Assembly: GCF_937858865.1 (NCBI RefSeq) | Contig: NZ_CALLYO010000257.1 | Location: 1 to 7,939 of the forward strand | DNA length: 7,939 nucleotides | Source: an uncultured Amaricoccus sp. | Lineage (GTDB): Bacteria > Pseudomonadota > Alphaproteobacteria > Rhodobacterales > Rhodobacteraceae | Direction: 5' to 3' | Part shown: piece by piece, positions 1-7,910 of the stretch | Position numbering within the stretch: the stretch's first letter is position 1 | Layout of the letters: each line of letters begins with the position of its first letter | Notes under the pieces: generated by a model | Database searches by the model: none | What the model was told of the DNA's origin: nothing | The model's input: the letters and a program-made list of their open reading frames with translations, nothing else | Position numbers and translations under genes: made by a program

Positions 1-90
1 GGGCAGACTGGAATGCGGCCGGAAAGGGGCTGGAAAGCGGCCATACGAATTGCGGTTGTGACCAGAGGTCCACGCGGCCCCGGGGGGCCG
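1..90. other. Left-edge noncoding stretch
   Basis: No gene is supported here. The stretch holds the possible terminator at 58-90 and a short repeat-rich piece at 15-42, in which GGAAAG occurs twice and GGCCG (17-21) is complementary to CGGCC (38-42). The open frame running rightwards from position 13 is antisense to real genes and has no recognisable protein character. Confidence 0.5.
58..90 (-). terminator. Possible terminator hairpins after the degP-type gene
   Basis: Directly after the protease stop codon (91-93) lies an almost perfect GC palindrome at 75-90. It can form 6 to 7 base pairs with a 2 to 4-nt loop. A second small hairpin (58-73, GTGACC against GGTCCAC with one bulged C) follows in the direction of transcription. 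No clear U-run comes after either, so an intrinsic terminator is only plausible. The position at the end of a six-gene run supports it. Confidence 0.4.
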
Positions 91-1590
<1,500 letters not shown>

Positions 1591-1718
1591 TGCTGCGCCT
1601 CCTCGCGCGCGGCCGGGCGTCGGGCGTCCCGCCCCATGGTGGAAGTCTCGGGCCCCCCGGCAGGACCGGCAAGTCACGCCTTCGTGCGCCGTCGCGGCCG
1701 CGGGGAAAGGAGAGAATC
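1591..1718. other. 128-nt gap between the DUF2065 gene and the protease gene
   Basis: The gap holds the protease ribosome-binding site (GAGGAGG on the minus strand, just above 1590). I see no convincing promoter. The best candidate is a CTTG/TTGCCG element near 1668-1673, which lacks a good -10 at the right distance. The protease may be read from the hflK promoter, or from a promoter I cannot recognise. Confidence 0.5.
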
Positions 1719-1907
1719 TCATGCCTGCGAGATCCAGACAAGCGCGATGCCGACCGTCACCGCCAGGAGCCCGATCAGCCGCCGGTGCTCGGGGTCCATG
1801 CGGGCGATGGCCTCGAGCGCCTCGCGCATGCGGGACGGCGCGAGCGCGAGCGCCAGCCCCTCGATGATCGCCACCAGCCCGAGCCCGAGGAGCGCCGCCC
1901 TAATCAT
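1719..1907 (-). CDS. DUF2065 (YjeT-like) small inner-membrane protein
   Basis: The protein has 62 residues and two hydrophobic segments, about 4-23 and 43-59. They are joined by a charged loop rich in Arg, Glu and His (25-43, with RMDPEHRR). The length, the EGL motif in the first helix and the LIGLLAV start of the second match the DUF2065/YjeT family, whose biochemical function is unknown to me. In E. coli yjeT also lies just downstream of hflC, so the linkage is old. Here its ATG sits inside the end of hflC (8-nt overlap), and only a weak GGA precedes it, which suggests translational coupling. Its stop overlaps the alternative ATG (1722) of the protease frame as ATGA. An accessory role for HflKC or FtsH is inferred from neighbourhood only. 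Confidence 0.85.
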   Translation of the reverse strand: MIRAALLGLGLVAIIEGLALALAPSRMREALEAIARMDPEHRRLIGLLAVTVGIALVWISQA

Positions 1908-2844
1908 TCGGATCCGCGGCGGCGCTCGCCGCCGGCGCCGCGGATGCCGGGGGCGCGGGCGGAGCTTCCGCCGCGCGCGGCTCCGGCGAGTGCAGATAGT
2001 CGAAGAAGGCGCTGTCGGGCTCGACCAGCATGGTGGCGTTCTCGGCCTTGAGCGAGCCGCGGTAGGCGTCGAGCGAGCGCATGAAGGCGAAGAACTCGGG
2101 GTCCGCGCCGTAGGCCTCGGCGAGGATGCGGTTGCGCTCGGCGTCGCTCTCGCCGCGGATCACCTGCGCGTCGCGCTCGGCCTCGGAGACGATCTCGATC
2201 GCGGTGCGGTCGGCCTGGGCGCGCACCCGCTGCGCCGCCTCGTTGCCGCGGGCGCGCTCGTCGGCCGCCTCGCGCTCGCGCTCGGCCTTCATGCGGTCGA
2301 AGGTGGCGGCGAGGTTCTGCTCCGGCAGGTCGGCGCGCTTCAGCCGCACGTCGATGATCTCGACCCCGAGCGCGCGCGCCTCGAGGATCGAGGCGTCGCG
2401 GATGCGGTTCATCAGGCCGACGCGGTCGGCCGAGAGCACGGCCTCGGAGCGGACCGAGCCGAGCGCCTCGCGGACGTTGGCGGTCAGGATCGCCTCGAGC
2501 CGCTGGGTCGCCGCCTGCATCCCGCCGACGCCCACGGCGCGGCGGAACTGGCTGACATCGGAGATGCGCCAGCGGGCGAAGGCGTCGACGATGAGCCGGC
2601 GGTCGTCGAGCGGCGTCACTTCGAGCGCACTGGTGTCGAGGCCCTGGATGCGGCTGTCGTAGTAGACGACGTTCTGGATGAACGGGATCTTGAAGGCGAG
2701 GCCCGGCGTCTCGTTCACCGCGCGCACCTGGCCGAACTGGAGCACCATCGCCTTCTCGCGCTCGTCGACGGTGTAGATCGAGCTCAGGGCCACGAAGCCG
2801 AGCGCCACGAGGACGGCGATGAGGATGGGGACGCGGCGCATCAT
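1900..2844 (-). CDS. hflC: HflC, SPFH/prohibitin-family modulator of FtsH
   Basis: The protein has 314 residues. An N-terminal signal-anchor helix (about 5-23) is followed by a periplasmic SPFH/band-7 domain (about 24-200). That domain starts with YTVDEREKAMVLQFG and contains PGLAFKIPFIQNV and the HflC signature KRADLPEQ (169-176). A highly charged, coiled-coil-like helix rich in Glu, Arg and Ala follows (about 183-245). HflC pairs with HflK in a large membrane assembly around the FtsH protease and restrains its activity. The ATG at 2844 forms an ATGA overlap with the hflK stop, and a second ATG at 2841 is equally usable. AAGGGAG lies 4 to 8 nt upstream of both. The C-terminus ends in an Ala/Pro-rich tail (about 288-312), probably disordered. 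The identification is secure; only the choice between two adjacent Met codons is open. Confidence 0.95.
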   Translation of the reverse strand: MMRRVPILIAVLVALGFVALSSIYTVDEREKAMVLQFGQVRAVNETPGLAFKIPFIQNVVYYDSRIQGLDTSALEVTPLDDRRLIVDAFARWRISDVSQFRRAVGVGGMQAATQRLEAILTANVREALGSVRSEAVLSADRVGLMNRIRDASILEARALGVEIIDVRLKRADLPEQNLAATFDRMKAEREREAADERARGNEAAQRVRAQADRTAIEIVSEAERDAQVIRGESDAERNRILAEAYGADPEFFAFMRSLDAYRGSLKAENATMLVEPDSAFFDYLHSPEPRAAEAPPAPPASAAPAASAAADPND

Positions 2845-4019
2845 TTGCTCCCTTCGGTCGGCGCGGAGGGCGCGGGCTTCAGCTCGTTGAGCGGCAGGTA
2901 GGGCACGATGCCGCTGGCGTTGCCGGTCGGGGTGTCGAGCACGAACATGCGCACGTTGCCGAGCACCTCCTGCATCGTCTCGAGATAGAGCCGCTTGCGC
3001 GTGACCTCGGGGGCCTTGACGTATTCCTGCTGCACGGCGCTGAACCGGCTCGCCTCGCCCTGGGCGGCGTTGACGACGCGCGCACGGTAGCCTTCGGCCT
3101 CCTGGATCGTCTGAGCCGAGTTGCCGCGCGCGGCGGCCAGCGTGCGGTTGGCATAGGCGTCGGCCTGGTTCTGCAGCGTCGAGCGCTCCTGGCGTGCCGC
3201 CTGCACCTCGCGGAAGGCGTCGATCACCTGCTGCGGCGGGTCGGCGCGGTCGAAGTTGACCCGCACGATGTTCACCCCCGAGCCGTATTCGTCGAGGGTC
3301 TGCTGGATCAGGTCGGAGACCTCCTGGCTGATGATGCCGCGGTCGCGCGAGAGGATCGGCGAGAGCTGCGAGCGGGAGACCACCTCGCGCATCGCCGACT
3401 CGGCGACGGCCTGGATGGTGGAGGTCGGGTCGGAAAGGTTGAAGAGGAATTCCGCCGGGTCGCGCACGTTCCAGACCACCTGGAAGGTGATGTCGACGAT
3501 ATTCTCGTCGCCGGTCAGCATCAGCCCGGCCGAGGTGCCGCGCACGGTGCCCGAGCCGATCTCCTCGGTATTCTCCCGCGTCACCTGCACGATCTCGTGG
3601 GTGACGATCGGCCAGGGGGCGAAGTTGAGGCCGGGGTTGCCGATGCAGTCGCCGCGGCATTCGCCGAAGGTGAGCTCCACCGACTGCTCCTCGGGCCGGA
3701 CGGTGTAGAAGGACATGAGCAGCCAGATGCCGACCGCCGCCGCGGCGCCAATGGCGAGCCCGCGGCGGCCGATGCCGGCGCCCCCGCCACCGCCGCCGCC
3801 CGGGCCGCGGCCGCGGCCGGTGCGCCCGCCCATCAGGATGCGGAGCTGCTCCTGGCCCTTGCGGACGATCTCGTCGATGTCGGGCACCTGCGGCTGGTGG
3901 CCCGGACCCTTGCCGCCGCCGCCGCCACCGCCACCGCCCCAGGGTCCCCGGCCGCCGCCCTTCTTGTCGTCGCCGCCGCCGCCCCCGCCCCAGGGCCCGC
4001 CGTTGTTGCTGTAGGGCAT
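2841..4019 (-). CDS. hflK: HflK, SPFH/prohibitin-family modulator of FtsH
   Basis: The protein has 392 residues. The cytoplasmic N-terminus starts MPYSNNGGPW and contains three glycine-rich blocks (about 7-16, 21-36 and 72-80) around a conserved VPDIDEIVRKGQEQL stretch, which is typical of HflK. One membrane helix (about 86-105) leads into a periplasmic SPFH domain (about 106-290) starting FYTVRPEEQSVELTFG, then a long Gln/Ala/Glu-rich helix (about 265-335). An unusual Cys121-Cys125 pair sits early in the SPFH domain. The ATG at 4019 is preferred because GAGGAG lies about 5 nt upstream and the usual HflK start is matched. A GTG at 4109 would add 30 residues without family character. The stop codon overlaps the hflC start, so the two subunits are probably made in linked amounts. 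Confidence 0.95.
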   Translation of the reverse strand: MPYSNNGGPWGGGGGGDDKKGGGRGPWGGGGGGGGGKGPGHQPQVPDIDEIVRKGQEQLRILMGGRTGRGRGPGGGGGGGAGIGRRGLAIGAAAAVGIWLLMSFYTVRPEEQSVELTFGECRGDCIGNPGLNFAPWPIVTHEIVQVTRENTEEIGSGTVRGTSAGLMLTGDENIVDITFQVVWNVRDPAEFLFNLSDPTSTIQAVAESAMREVVSRSQLSPILSRDRGIISQEVSDLIQQTLDEYGSGVNIVRVNFDRADPPQQVIDAFREVQAARQERSTLQNQADAYANRTLAAARGNSAQTIQEAEGYRARVVNAAQGEASRFSAVQQEYVKAPEVTRKRLYLETMQEVLGNVRMFVLDTPTGNASGIVPYLPLNELKPAPSAPTEGSK

Positions 4020-4133
4020 GCGTGCTCCTCGTCCTTGCGGGATTGCCGTGGTTGCGGGGCATTTGCCCACCTCTCCCGGCAAATTCAAGGTGTGATGACG
4101 CCCCGTCACGCCACCTTGCTCGGGCGGGCGCCC
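4020..4133 (-). promoter_or_regulatory. Intergenic region likely holding the hflK promoter
   Basis: This is the largest gap inside the gor-to-DUF2065 run (114 nt). It contains the inverted repeat at 4087-4117 and the hflK ribosome-binding site. On the minus strand a TTGAAT element is followed 17 nt later by CAAATG. The first is a fair -35 and the second a poor -10, so the promoter call is weak. It remains open whether hflK starts a new transcript or continues from gor. Confidence 0.3.
4087..4117. repeat. 31-bp imperfect inverted repeat between gor and hflK
   Basis: The arms AAGGTG (4087-4092) and CACCTT (4112-4117) pair outside a 3x3 mismatch. TGACG (4096-4100) and CGTCA (4104-4108) pair inside it around a CCC loop. 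As RNA on the minus strand this could be a terminator for gor, but what follows (GAATTTG) is not a U-run. As DNA it could be a dimeric-protein operator upstream of hflK. The repeat is visible; its function is inferred. Confidence 0.5.
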
Positions 4134-5492
4134 TCAGGCGACCGGCGTGCGCATGATCACGAGCTCCTCGGCCGAGGTCGGATGCAGCGCCATGGTGCGG
4201 TCGAAATCGTCCTTGGTCGCGCCCATGCCGACCGCGATCGCGGCGAGCTGGACCATCTCGGCGGCCCCCTCGCCGACGAGGTGCACGCCGAGGACGCGCC
4301 GGTCCTTTGCGCCGACGACGAGCTTCATCATCGTCCGCTCCTGCCGCCCGGAGAGGGTGTTGAGCAGCGGGCGGAAGCGCGTGCGGTAGATCTCGACCGG
4401 CCCCTTCTGCCGCGCCTCGGCCTCGGTAAGGCCGAGGGTCGCCGACGGGGGCTGGGTGAAGACCGCCTTCGGCACCAGCGAATGGTCGGTCCGCCGCGCC
4501 GCGCCGCCGAAGACGGTGTCGGCGAAGGCCTGGCCCTCGTCGATCGCGACCGGCGTCAGCGCCACGCGGTCGGTGACGTCGCCGACCGCGAAGATCGAGG
4601 GCACCGCGGTCTGCGACCATGCGTCGACGCGGACCGCGCCGTTCGCCTGGAGCTCGACCCCGAGCGGCTCGAGCCCGAGGCCGGCGGTGTTCGGCCGCCG
4701 GCCGGTGGCGAAGAGCACCTGGTCGACGAGGTGCGTCTCGCCGTTGTCGGCGGTGACCAGCAGGCCGTCCGCCGCCTTCTCGACGGCGACGACGTCGCGC
4801 TGCACCTCGAGCGCGACGCCGCGGGCGCGCATGGCGCCGGCCAGCTCGTCGCGCAGGTCCTCGTCGAAGCCGCGCAGGATCTGCTCGCCGCGGTAGAGCT
4901 GGGTGACGTGGGTGCCGAGCCCGTTCATGATGCCGGCGAACTCGCAGGCGACATAGCCGCCGCCGACGATCAGCAGCCGGTCCGGCCGGACGGGCAGGTC
5001 GAAGATCTCGTTCGAGGTGATGCCGAGCTCGGCCCCGGGGATGGCCGGGACGAAGGGGCTGCCGCCGGTCGCGACGAGGATGTGGCTCGCGCGGTATTCC
5101 GCGCCGTTGGCGAGGCGCACCCGGTGCGCGTCGAGGAGGCTGGCGCGGGAGGCGCAGAGCTGCACCCCCGCCTGGCGCAGCCGGTCGGCATAGGCCGCCT
5201 CGAGGCGGGCGATCTCGGCGTCCTTGGCGGCGACGAGGGCGGGCCAGTCGAAGCGCACGCCCTCGACCGTCCAGCCGTAGCCGCGGGCGTCCTCGAAATG
5301 GTCGGCGAAGCCCGCGGCGTAGACGAGGAGCTTCTTCGGGATGCAGCCGCGGATCACGCAGGTGCCGCCGTAGCGGAACTCCTCGGCGAGGCCGACGCGG
5401 GCGCCGTGCTCGGCGGCGATGCGCGCGGCGCGCACGCCGCCCGAGCCGCCGCCGATCACGAAGAGATCGAAGTCGAAGGCGGAGTCGGGCAC
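4134..5492 (-). CDS. gor: Glutathione reductase (NADPH)
   Basis: This 452-residue FAD-dependent disulfide reductase uses NADPH to regenerate glutathione in the cytoplasm. The FAD-binding glycines are at 14-19 (GGGSGG). The redox-active disulfide is Cys45/Cys50 in GGTCVIRGCIPKK. The NADPH fold starts at GGGYVACEFAG (177-187), and Arg201 and Arg207, six residues apart, suit binding of the NADPH 2'-phosphate. FAD contacts recur at ATGRRPNT and AVGDVTD. The dimer-interface motif HPTSAEE (437-443) supplies the catalytic His and Glu of the partner site. These features favour glutathione reductase over lipoamide, mercuric or trypanothione reductase. A GTG start at 5492 gives the normal length, lies 4 nt after the rpiA stop, and has AGGA 10 nt upstream. 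An ATG at 5576 would overlap rpiA by 80 nt and add unrelated residues. Confidence 0.95.
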   Translation of the reverse strand: MPDSAFDFDLFVIGGGSGGVRAARIAAEHGARVGLAEEFRYGGTCVIRGCIPKKLLVYAAGFADHFEDARGYGWTVEGVRFDWPALVAAKDAEIARLEAAYADRLRQAGVQLCASRASLLDAHRVRLANGAEYRASHILVATGGSPFVPAIPGAELGITSNEIFDLPVRPDRLLIVGGGYVACEFAGIMNGLGTHVTQLYRGEQILRGFDEDLRDELAGAMRARGVALEVQRDVVAVEKAADGLLVTADNGETHLVDQVLFATGRRPNTAGLGLEPLGVELQANGAVRVDAWSQTAVPSIFAVGDVTDRVALTPVAIDEGQAFADTVFGGAARRTDHSLVPKAVFTQPPSATLGLTEAEARQKGPVEIYRTRFRPLLNTLSGRQERTMMKLVVGAKDRRVLGVHLVGEGAAEMVQLAAIAVGMGATKDDFDRTMALHPTSAEELVIMRTPVA

Positions 5493-5496
5493 CGGC

Positions 5497-6264
5497 TCAG
5501 GCGTCCTGGTTGCGCATGAGCTCGACGATGTCGACCGGATCGCCGCCCGGCCGGCGGATGACCTCGGCCACGCCATCCGGGTGGCCGATGACCGCGCTGT
5601 GCGCCATGTCGATGAAGAGCCCGTGCTCGACCACCCCCGGCACCATGTTGAGCGCCGAGGCGAGCCGGCGCGGGTTGCCGATGCGGCCGAGGTGCAGGTC
5701 GAGGATGTGGTTGCCCTCGTCGGTGACGAGGGGGGCGCCCTTGCTGCCGAGCCGGACCTCGATCCGGTGCCCGTCCACGTCCATCGTGGCGAGGAGCTCC
5801 TCGACGAGGCGGCGGGTCGCGGTCCAGCCGAAGCGCACGATCTCGACCGGCAGCGGGAAGCGGCCGAGCTGGGCGACGCGCTTGCTCGAATCGGCGATCA
5901 CCACCATGCGCGCGCTCGCCGCGGCGACGATCTTCTCCTGCAGGAGCGCCGCGCCGCCGCCCTTGATGAGGTTGAGCTCGCCGTCGATCTCGTCCGCGCC
6001 GTCCACCACCAGGTCGATGAGGTCGACGTCGTCGAGGCGGCGGAGCGGCACGCCGAGCTCCTCGGCCAGCCAGACAGTGGCGCTCGAGGTGGCGACGCCC
6101 TCGACCGAGAGGCCCTCGCGGCGGATGCGGTCGGCGAGCAGGCGGACGAACCAGCCGGCGGTCGAGCCGGTGCCGAGGCCGAGCATCATGCCGTCCTCCA
6201 CCATCTCGAGGGCGCGCGCAGCGGCGGCGCGCTTGGCCTCGTCGGCGGGAGGAAGTGACGACAT
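5497..6264 (-). CDS. rpiA: Ribose-5-phosphate isomerase A
   Basis: This 255-residue RpiA-type enzyme interconverts ribose 5-phosphate and ribulose 5-phosphate in the non-oxidative pentose phosphate pathway. The phosphate-binding loop is GLGTGSTAGWF (29-39). The conserved active-site stretch DGADEIDGELNLIKGGG (88-104) gives Asp88, Asp91 and Lys101, and Glu110 follows in LLQEK. These match E. coli Asp81, Asp84, Lys94 and Glu103 with a constant offset of 7. GSKGAPLVTDEGN and the C-terminal GVVEHGLF and HPDGV segments are also typical. The ATG at 6264 gives a family-like N-terminus. No Shine-Dalgarno sequence stands at the best distance: a GGGGG run lies 7 nt upstream and GGAGGGG ends 20 nt upstream. 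The gene is followed after 4 nt by gor and is divergent from the serine dehydratase gene. Confidence 0.96.
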   Translation of the reverse strand: MSSLPPADEAKRAAAARALEMVEDGMMLGLGTGSTAGWFVRLLADRIRREGLSVEGVATSSATVWLAEELGVPLRRLDDVDLIDLVVDGADEIDGELNLIKGGGAALLQEKIVAAASARMVVIADSSKRVAQLGRFPLPVEIVRFGWTATRRLVEELLATMDVDGHRIEVRLGSKGAPLVTDEGNHILDLHLGRIGNPRRLASALNMVPGVVEHGLFIDMAHSAVIGHPDGVAEVIRRPGGDPVDIVELMRNQDA

Positions 6265-6294
6265 CGCAGGGCCCCCGAACGTATCCCCTCCGAG

Positions 6295-6300
6295 TCTATA
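6295..6300 (-). promoter_or_regulatory. Possible -10 element for rpiA
   Basis: On the minus strand TATAGA lies 30 nt before the rpiA ATG, at a position suited to a leader of about 25 nt. No good -35 stands 16 to 18 nt further upstream (TTTCGG at best), so the call is weak. Confidence 0.25.
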
Positions 6301-6301
6301 G

Positions 6302-6335
6302 GCCGATTGCCGGGCAGCCGAAAGCCGATTTGCCG
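6302..6335. repeat. Direct repeat of GCCGATT(T)GCCG between divergent genes
   Basis: GCCGATTGCCG (6302-6312) recurs as GCCGATTTGCCG (6324-6335), starting 22 bp later. That is about two helical turns, so a protein could meet both copies on one face of the DNA. A partial third copy (GCCGAAA, 6317-6323) lies between them. A regulatory role is speculation. Confidence 0.35.
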
Positions 6336-6375
6336 CGCGCGGCGGATGCAGGACGGGGGCGGGACAGGCGAGGTC

Positions 6376-6395
6376 GCAATTGGCCTGACAATCGC
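6376..6395. promoter_or_regulatory. Pseudo-palindrome over the sdaA -35 element
   Basis: The 20-bp site GCAATTGGCCTGACAATCGC reads GCnATTGnC and its mirror, with 7 of 10 positions matching in each arm. It is centred on the CTGACA -35 hexamer, so a protein bound there would be expected to block the promoter. The binding protein is unknown. E. coli sdaA is under Lrp control, but I cannot assign this site to Lrp. Confidence 0.35.
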
Positions 6396-6413
6396 CGGCA
6401 AACCGCGTCTAAT
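6385..6413 (+). promoter_or_regulatory. Sigma-70-type promoter for the serine dehydratase gene
   Basis: CTGACA (6385-6390; 5 of 6 to TTGACA) and TCTAAT (6408-6413; 5 of 6 to TATAAT) are separated by the optimal 17 nt. Transcription would be expected about 7 nt after the -10, which places the first base on the A of the ATG at 6421. This is the best promoter match I can see in the window. Confidence 0.65.
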
Positions 6414-6420
6414 GCGGGGC

Positions 6421-7812
6421 ATGTTCCTCAGCGTGTTCGACATCTTCAAGGTCGGCGTGGGCCCCTCCTCCTCGCACACCATCGGCCCGATGGTCGCGGC
6501 CGGCCGCTTCCTCGCCGCGCTCCGCGACGGCGCGGACCGCATCCCCGGCGCGGGCGAGCCGGCGCGGCTCGTCTGCCGGCTGCACGGCAGCCTCGCCTTC
6601 ACCGGCAAGGGGCATGCGACCGACCGGGCGGTGATCCTCGGCCTCGCCGGCTTCGACCCGGGCGACTTCGACGCCCGGCGGGCGGCCGAGGTGCTGGAGC
6701 GGATCGCCGCCACCGGCCGCATCGCGCCCCCCGACCTGCCGGAGATGGCCTTCGATGCGGCGCGCGATCTCGTCTTCGACTACGGGCCGCCGCTGCCCGG
6801 GCACGCCAACGGGCTCGTCCTCTCGGCCTGGGACGCCCGCGGCAACCTGCACATGCAGGAGACCTACTATTCGATCGGCGGCGGCTTCGTGCAGACGGCG
6901 CGCGAGCACGACCGGCCGCGGGACGAGGCCGAGGGGCCGGCGGTCCCCCACCCCTTCCGCACCGTGGCCGAGCTGGTGGCGCTGACCCGCACCCGGGGGC
7001 TGACGATCGCCGGGCTGCAGCGGGCGAACGAGCGCGCGCTGCGCTCGGACGCCGAGATCGACGCCGGCCTCGCCCGCCTCTGGGCGGTGATGACCGAGTG
7101 CATCGACCGCGGGCTCGCCGGCGAGGGCATCCTGCCGGGCGGGCTCAAGGTGCGCCGCCGGGCCCGCGCCATCCACGAGCGGCTGCTCGCCGAGCGGGGG
7201 CAGAACCTGACCGCGCCCCATACCATCAACGACTGGATCTCGGTCTACGCCATCGCGGTCAACGAGGAGAACGCCGCCGGCGCCCAGGTGGTGACGGCGC
7301 CGACCAACGGCGCCTCGGGGGTGATCCCGGCGACGATCCGCTACTATCTCGACCACGTCCCCGGCGCCACGCGGGCGAAGGTGCCGGAGTTCCTGCTGAC
7401 CGCCGGCGCCATCGGCGCGCTCATCAAGTCGAACGCCTCGATCTCCGGCGCCGAGGTCGGCTGCCAGGGCGAGGTGGGCTCGGCCGCCGCCATGGCCGCG
7501 GCCGGCCTCGCCGCCGTCCTCGGCGGCACGCCGGCGCAGATCGAGAACGCCGCCGAAATCGCCCTCGAGCACCATCTCGGCATGACCTGCGACCCGATCG
7601 CCGGCCTGGTGCAGGCGCCCTGCATCGAGCGGAACGGCCTCGGCGCCATCAAGGCGGTCTCCGCGGCGAGCCTCGCGCTGCGTGGAGACGGCCAGCACCT
7701 CGTCAGCCTCGACGCCTGCATCGAGACCATGCGCCAGACCGGCCGCGACATGGACTCGCGCTACAAGGAGACCTCGCTCGGCGGCCTCGCGGTCAACGTG
7801 CCGGCGTGCTGA
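6421..7812 (+). CDS. sdaA: L-serine dehydratase (ammonia-lyase), iron-sulfur type, single chain
   Basis: This 463-residue enzyme converts L-serine to pyruvate and ammonia in the cytoplasm with an oxygen-sensitive [4Fe-4S] cluster instead of PLP. The N-terminal (beta-type) domain begins [19 protein letters not shown], the family hallmark, and runs to about 160. The catalytic alpha-type domain (about 185-463) contains PTNGASG and [16 protein letters not shown]. Cys348, Cys390 (GMTCDP) and Cys401 (QAPC) match the cluster ligands known as Cys343, 385 and 396 in the Legionella enzyme. The final residue, Cys463, matches its C-terminal Cys458. The length is close to E. coli SdaA (454). ATG 6421 matches the family start. 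An in-frame ATG at 6412 adds only MRG, and an ATT at 6307 is implausible. No good Shine-Dalgarno sequence is present, in line with a leaderless transcript. The gene could equally be called sdaB or tdcG. Confidence 0.96.
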   Translation: MFLSVFDIFKVGVGPSSSHTIGPMVAAGRFLAALRDGADRIPGAGEPARLVCRLHGSLAFTGKGHATDRAVILGLAGFDPGDFDARRAAEVLERIAATGRIAPPDLPEMAFDAARDLVFDYGPPLPGHANGLVLSAWDARGNLHMQETYYSIGGGFVQTAREHDRPRDEAEGPAVPHPFRTVAELVALTRTRGLTIAGLQRANERALRSDAEIDAGLARLWAVMTECIDRGLAGEGILPGGLKVRRRARAIHERLLAERGQNLTAPHTINDWISVYAIAVNEENAAGAQVVTAPTNGASGVIPATIRYYLDHVPGATRAKVPEFLLTAGAIGALIKSNASISGAEVGCQGEVGSAAAMAAAGLAAVLGGTPAQIENAAEIALEHHLGMTCDPIAGLVQAPCIERNGLGAIKAVSAASLALRGDGQHLVSLDACIETMRQTGRDMDSRYKETSLGGLAVNVPAC

Positions 7813-7910
7813 CCGTACGCCCCGAATCACCCGCTCGACAAATCTGCTCGCGGGCCGCTAACTGGCGCTGGCGGCGCGATGAGACCGCCCAACCTCGGGG
7901 ATTGTCGAGA
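7813..7910. other. Intergenic region after sdaA
   Basis: No convincing intrinsic terminator is seen. Short complementary arms occur (GGCGT 7803-7807 with ACGCC 7817-7821; GCCGC near 7854 with GCGGC near 7870), but neither has a U-run. CTCGACAA (7834-7841) has its exact inverse TTGTCGAG at 7902-7909. Confidence 0.4.

Noticed and set aside
1640..1680. Heat-shock (RpoH-type CTTG) or sigma-E-like promoter before the protease
   Set aside because: GTGACTT and CTTG fragments occur, but no matching -10 element stands at the proper distance.
4020..4109. HflK start at GTG 4109
   Set aside because: ATG 4019 has GAGGAG at good spacing and the typical HflK N-terminus. The 30 extra residues overlap the inverted repeat.
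1900..4620. A 906-codon minus-strand frame suggesting an hflC fusion to a long N-terminal part
   Set aside because: The upstream part is hflK and gor read in a wrong frame. Real HflC starts at 2844, with a ribosome-binding site and a family-like N-terminus.
3597..5519. A 640-codon plus-strand open frame opposite hflK and gor
   Set aside because: It has the same composition-driven antisense character, with no recognisable motif.
6307..6420. N-terminal extension of serine dehydratase from 6307
   Set aside because: It begins with ATT, contains the promoter elements, and precedes the universally conserved family start. The added residues show no domain.
6409..7830. A 473-codon minus-strand open frame opposite sdaA
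   Set aside because: It mirrors a well-conserved enzyme gene and its translation resembles the other GC-driven antisense frames.
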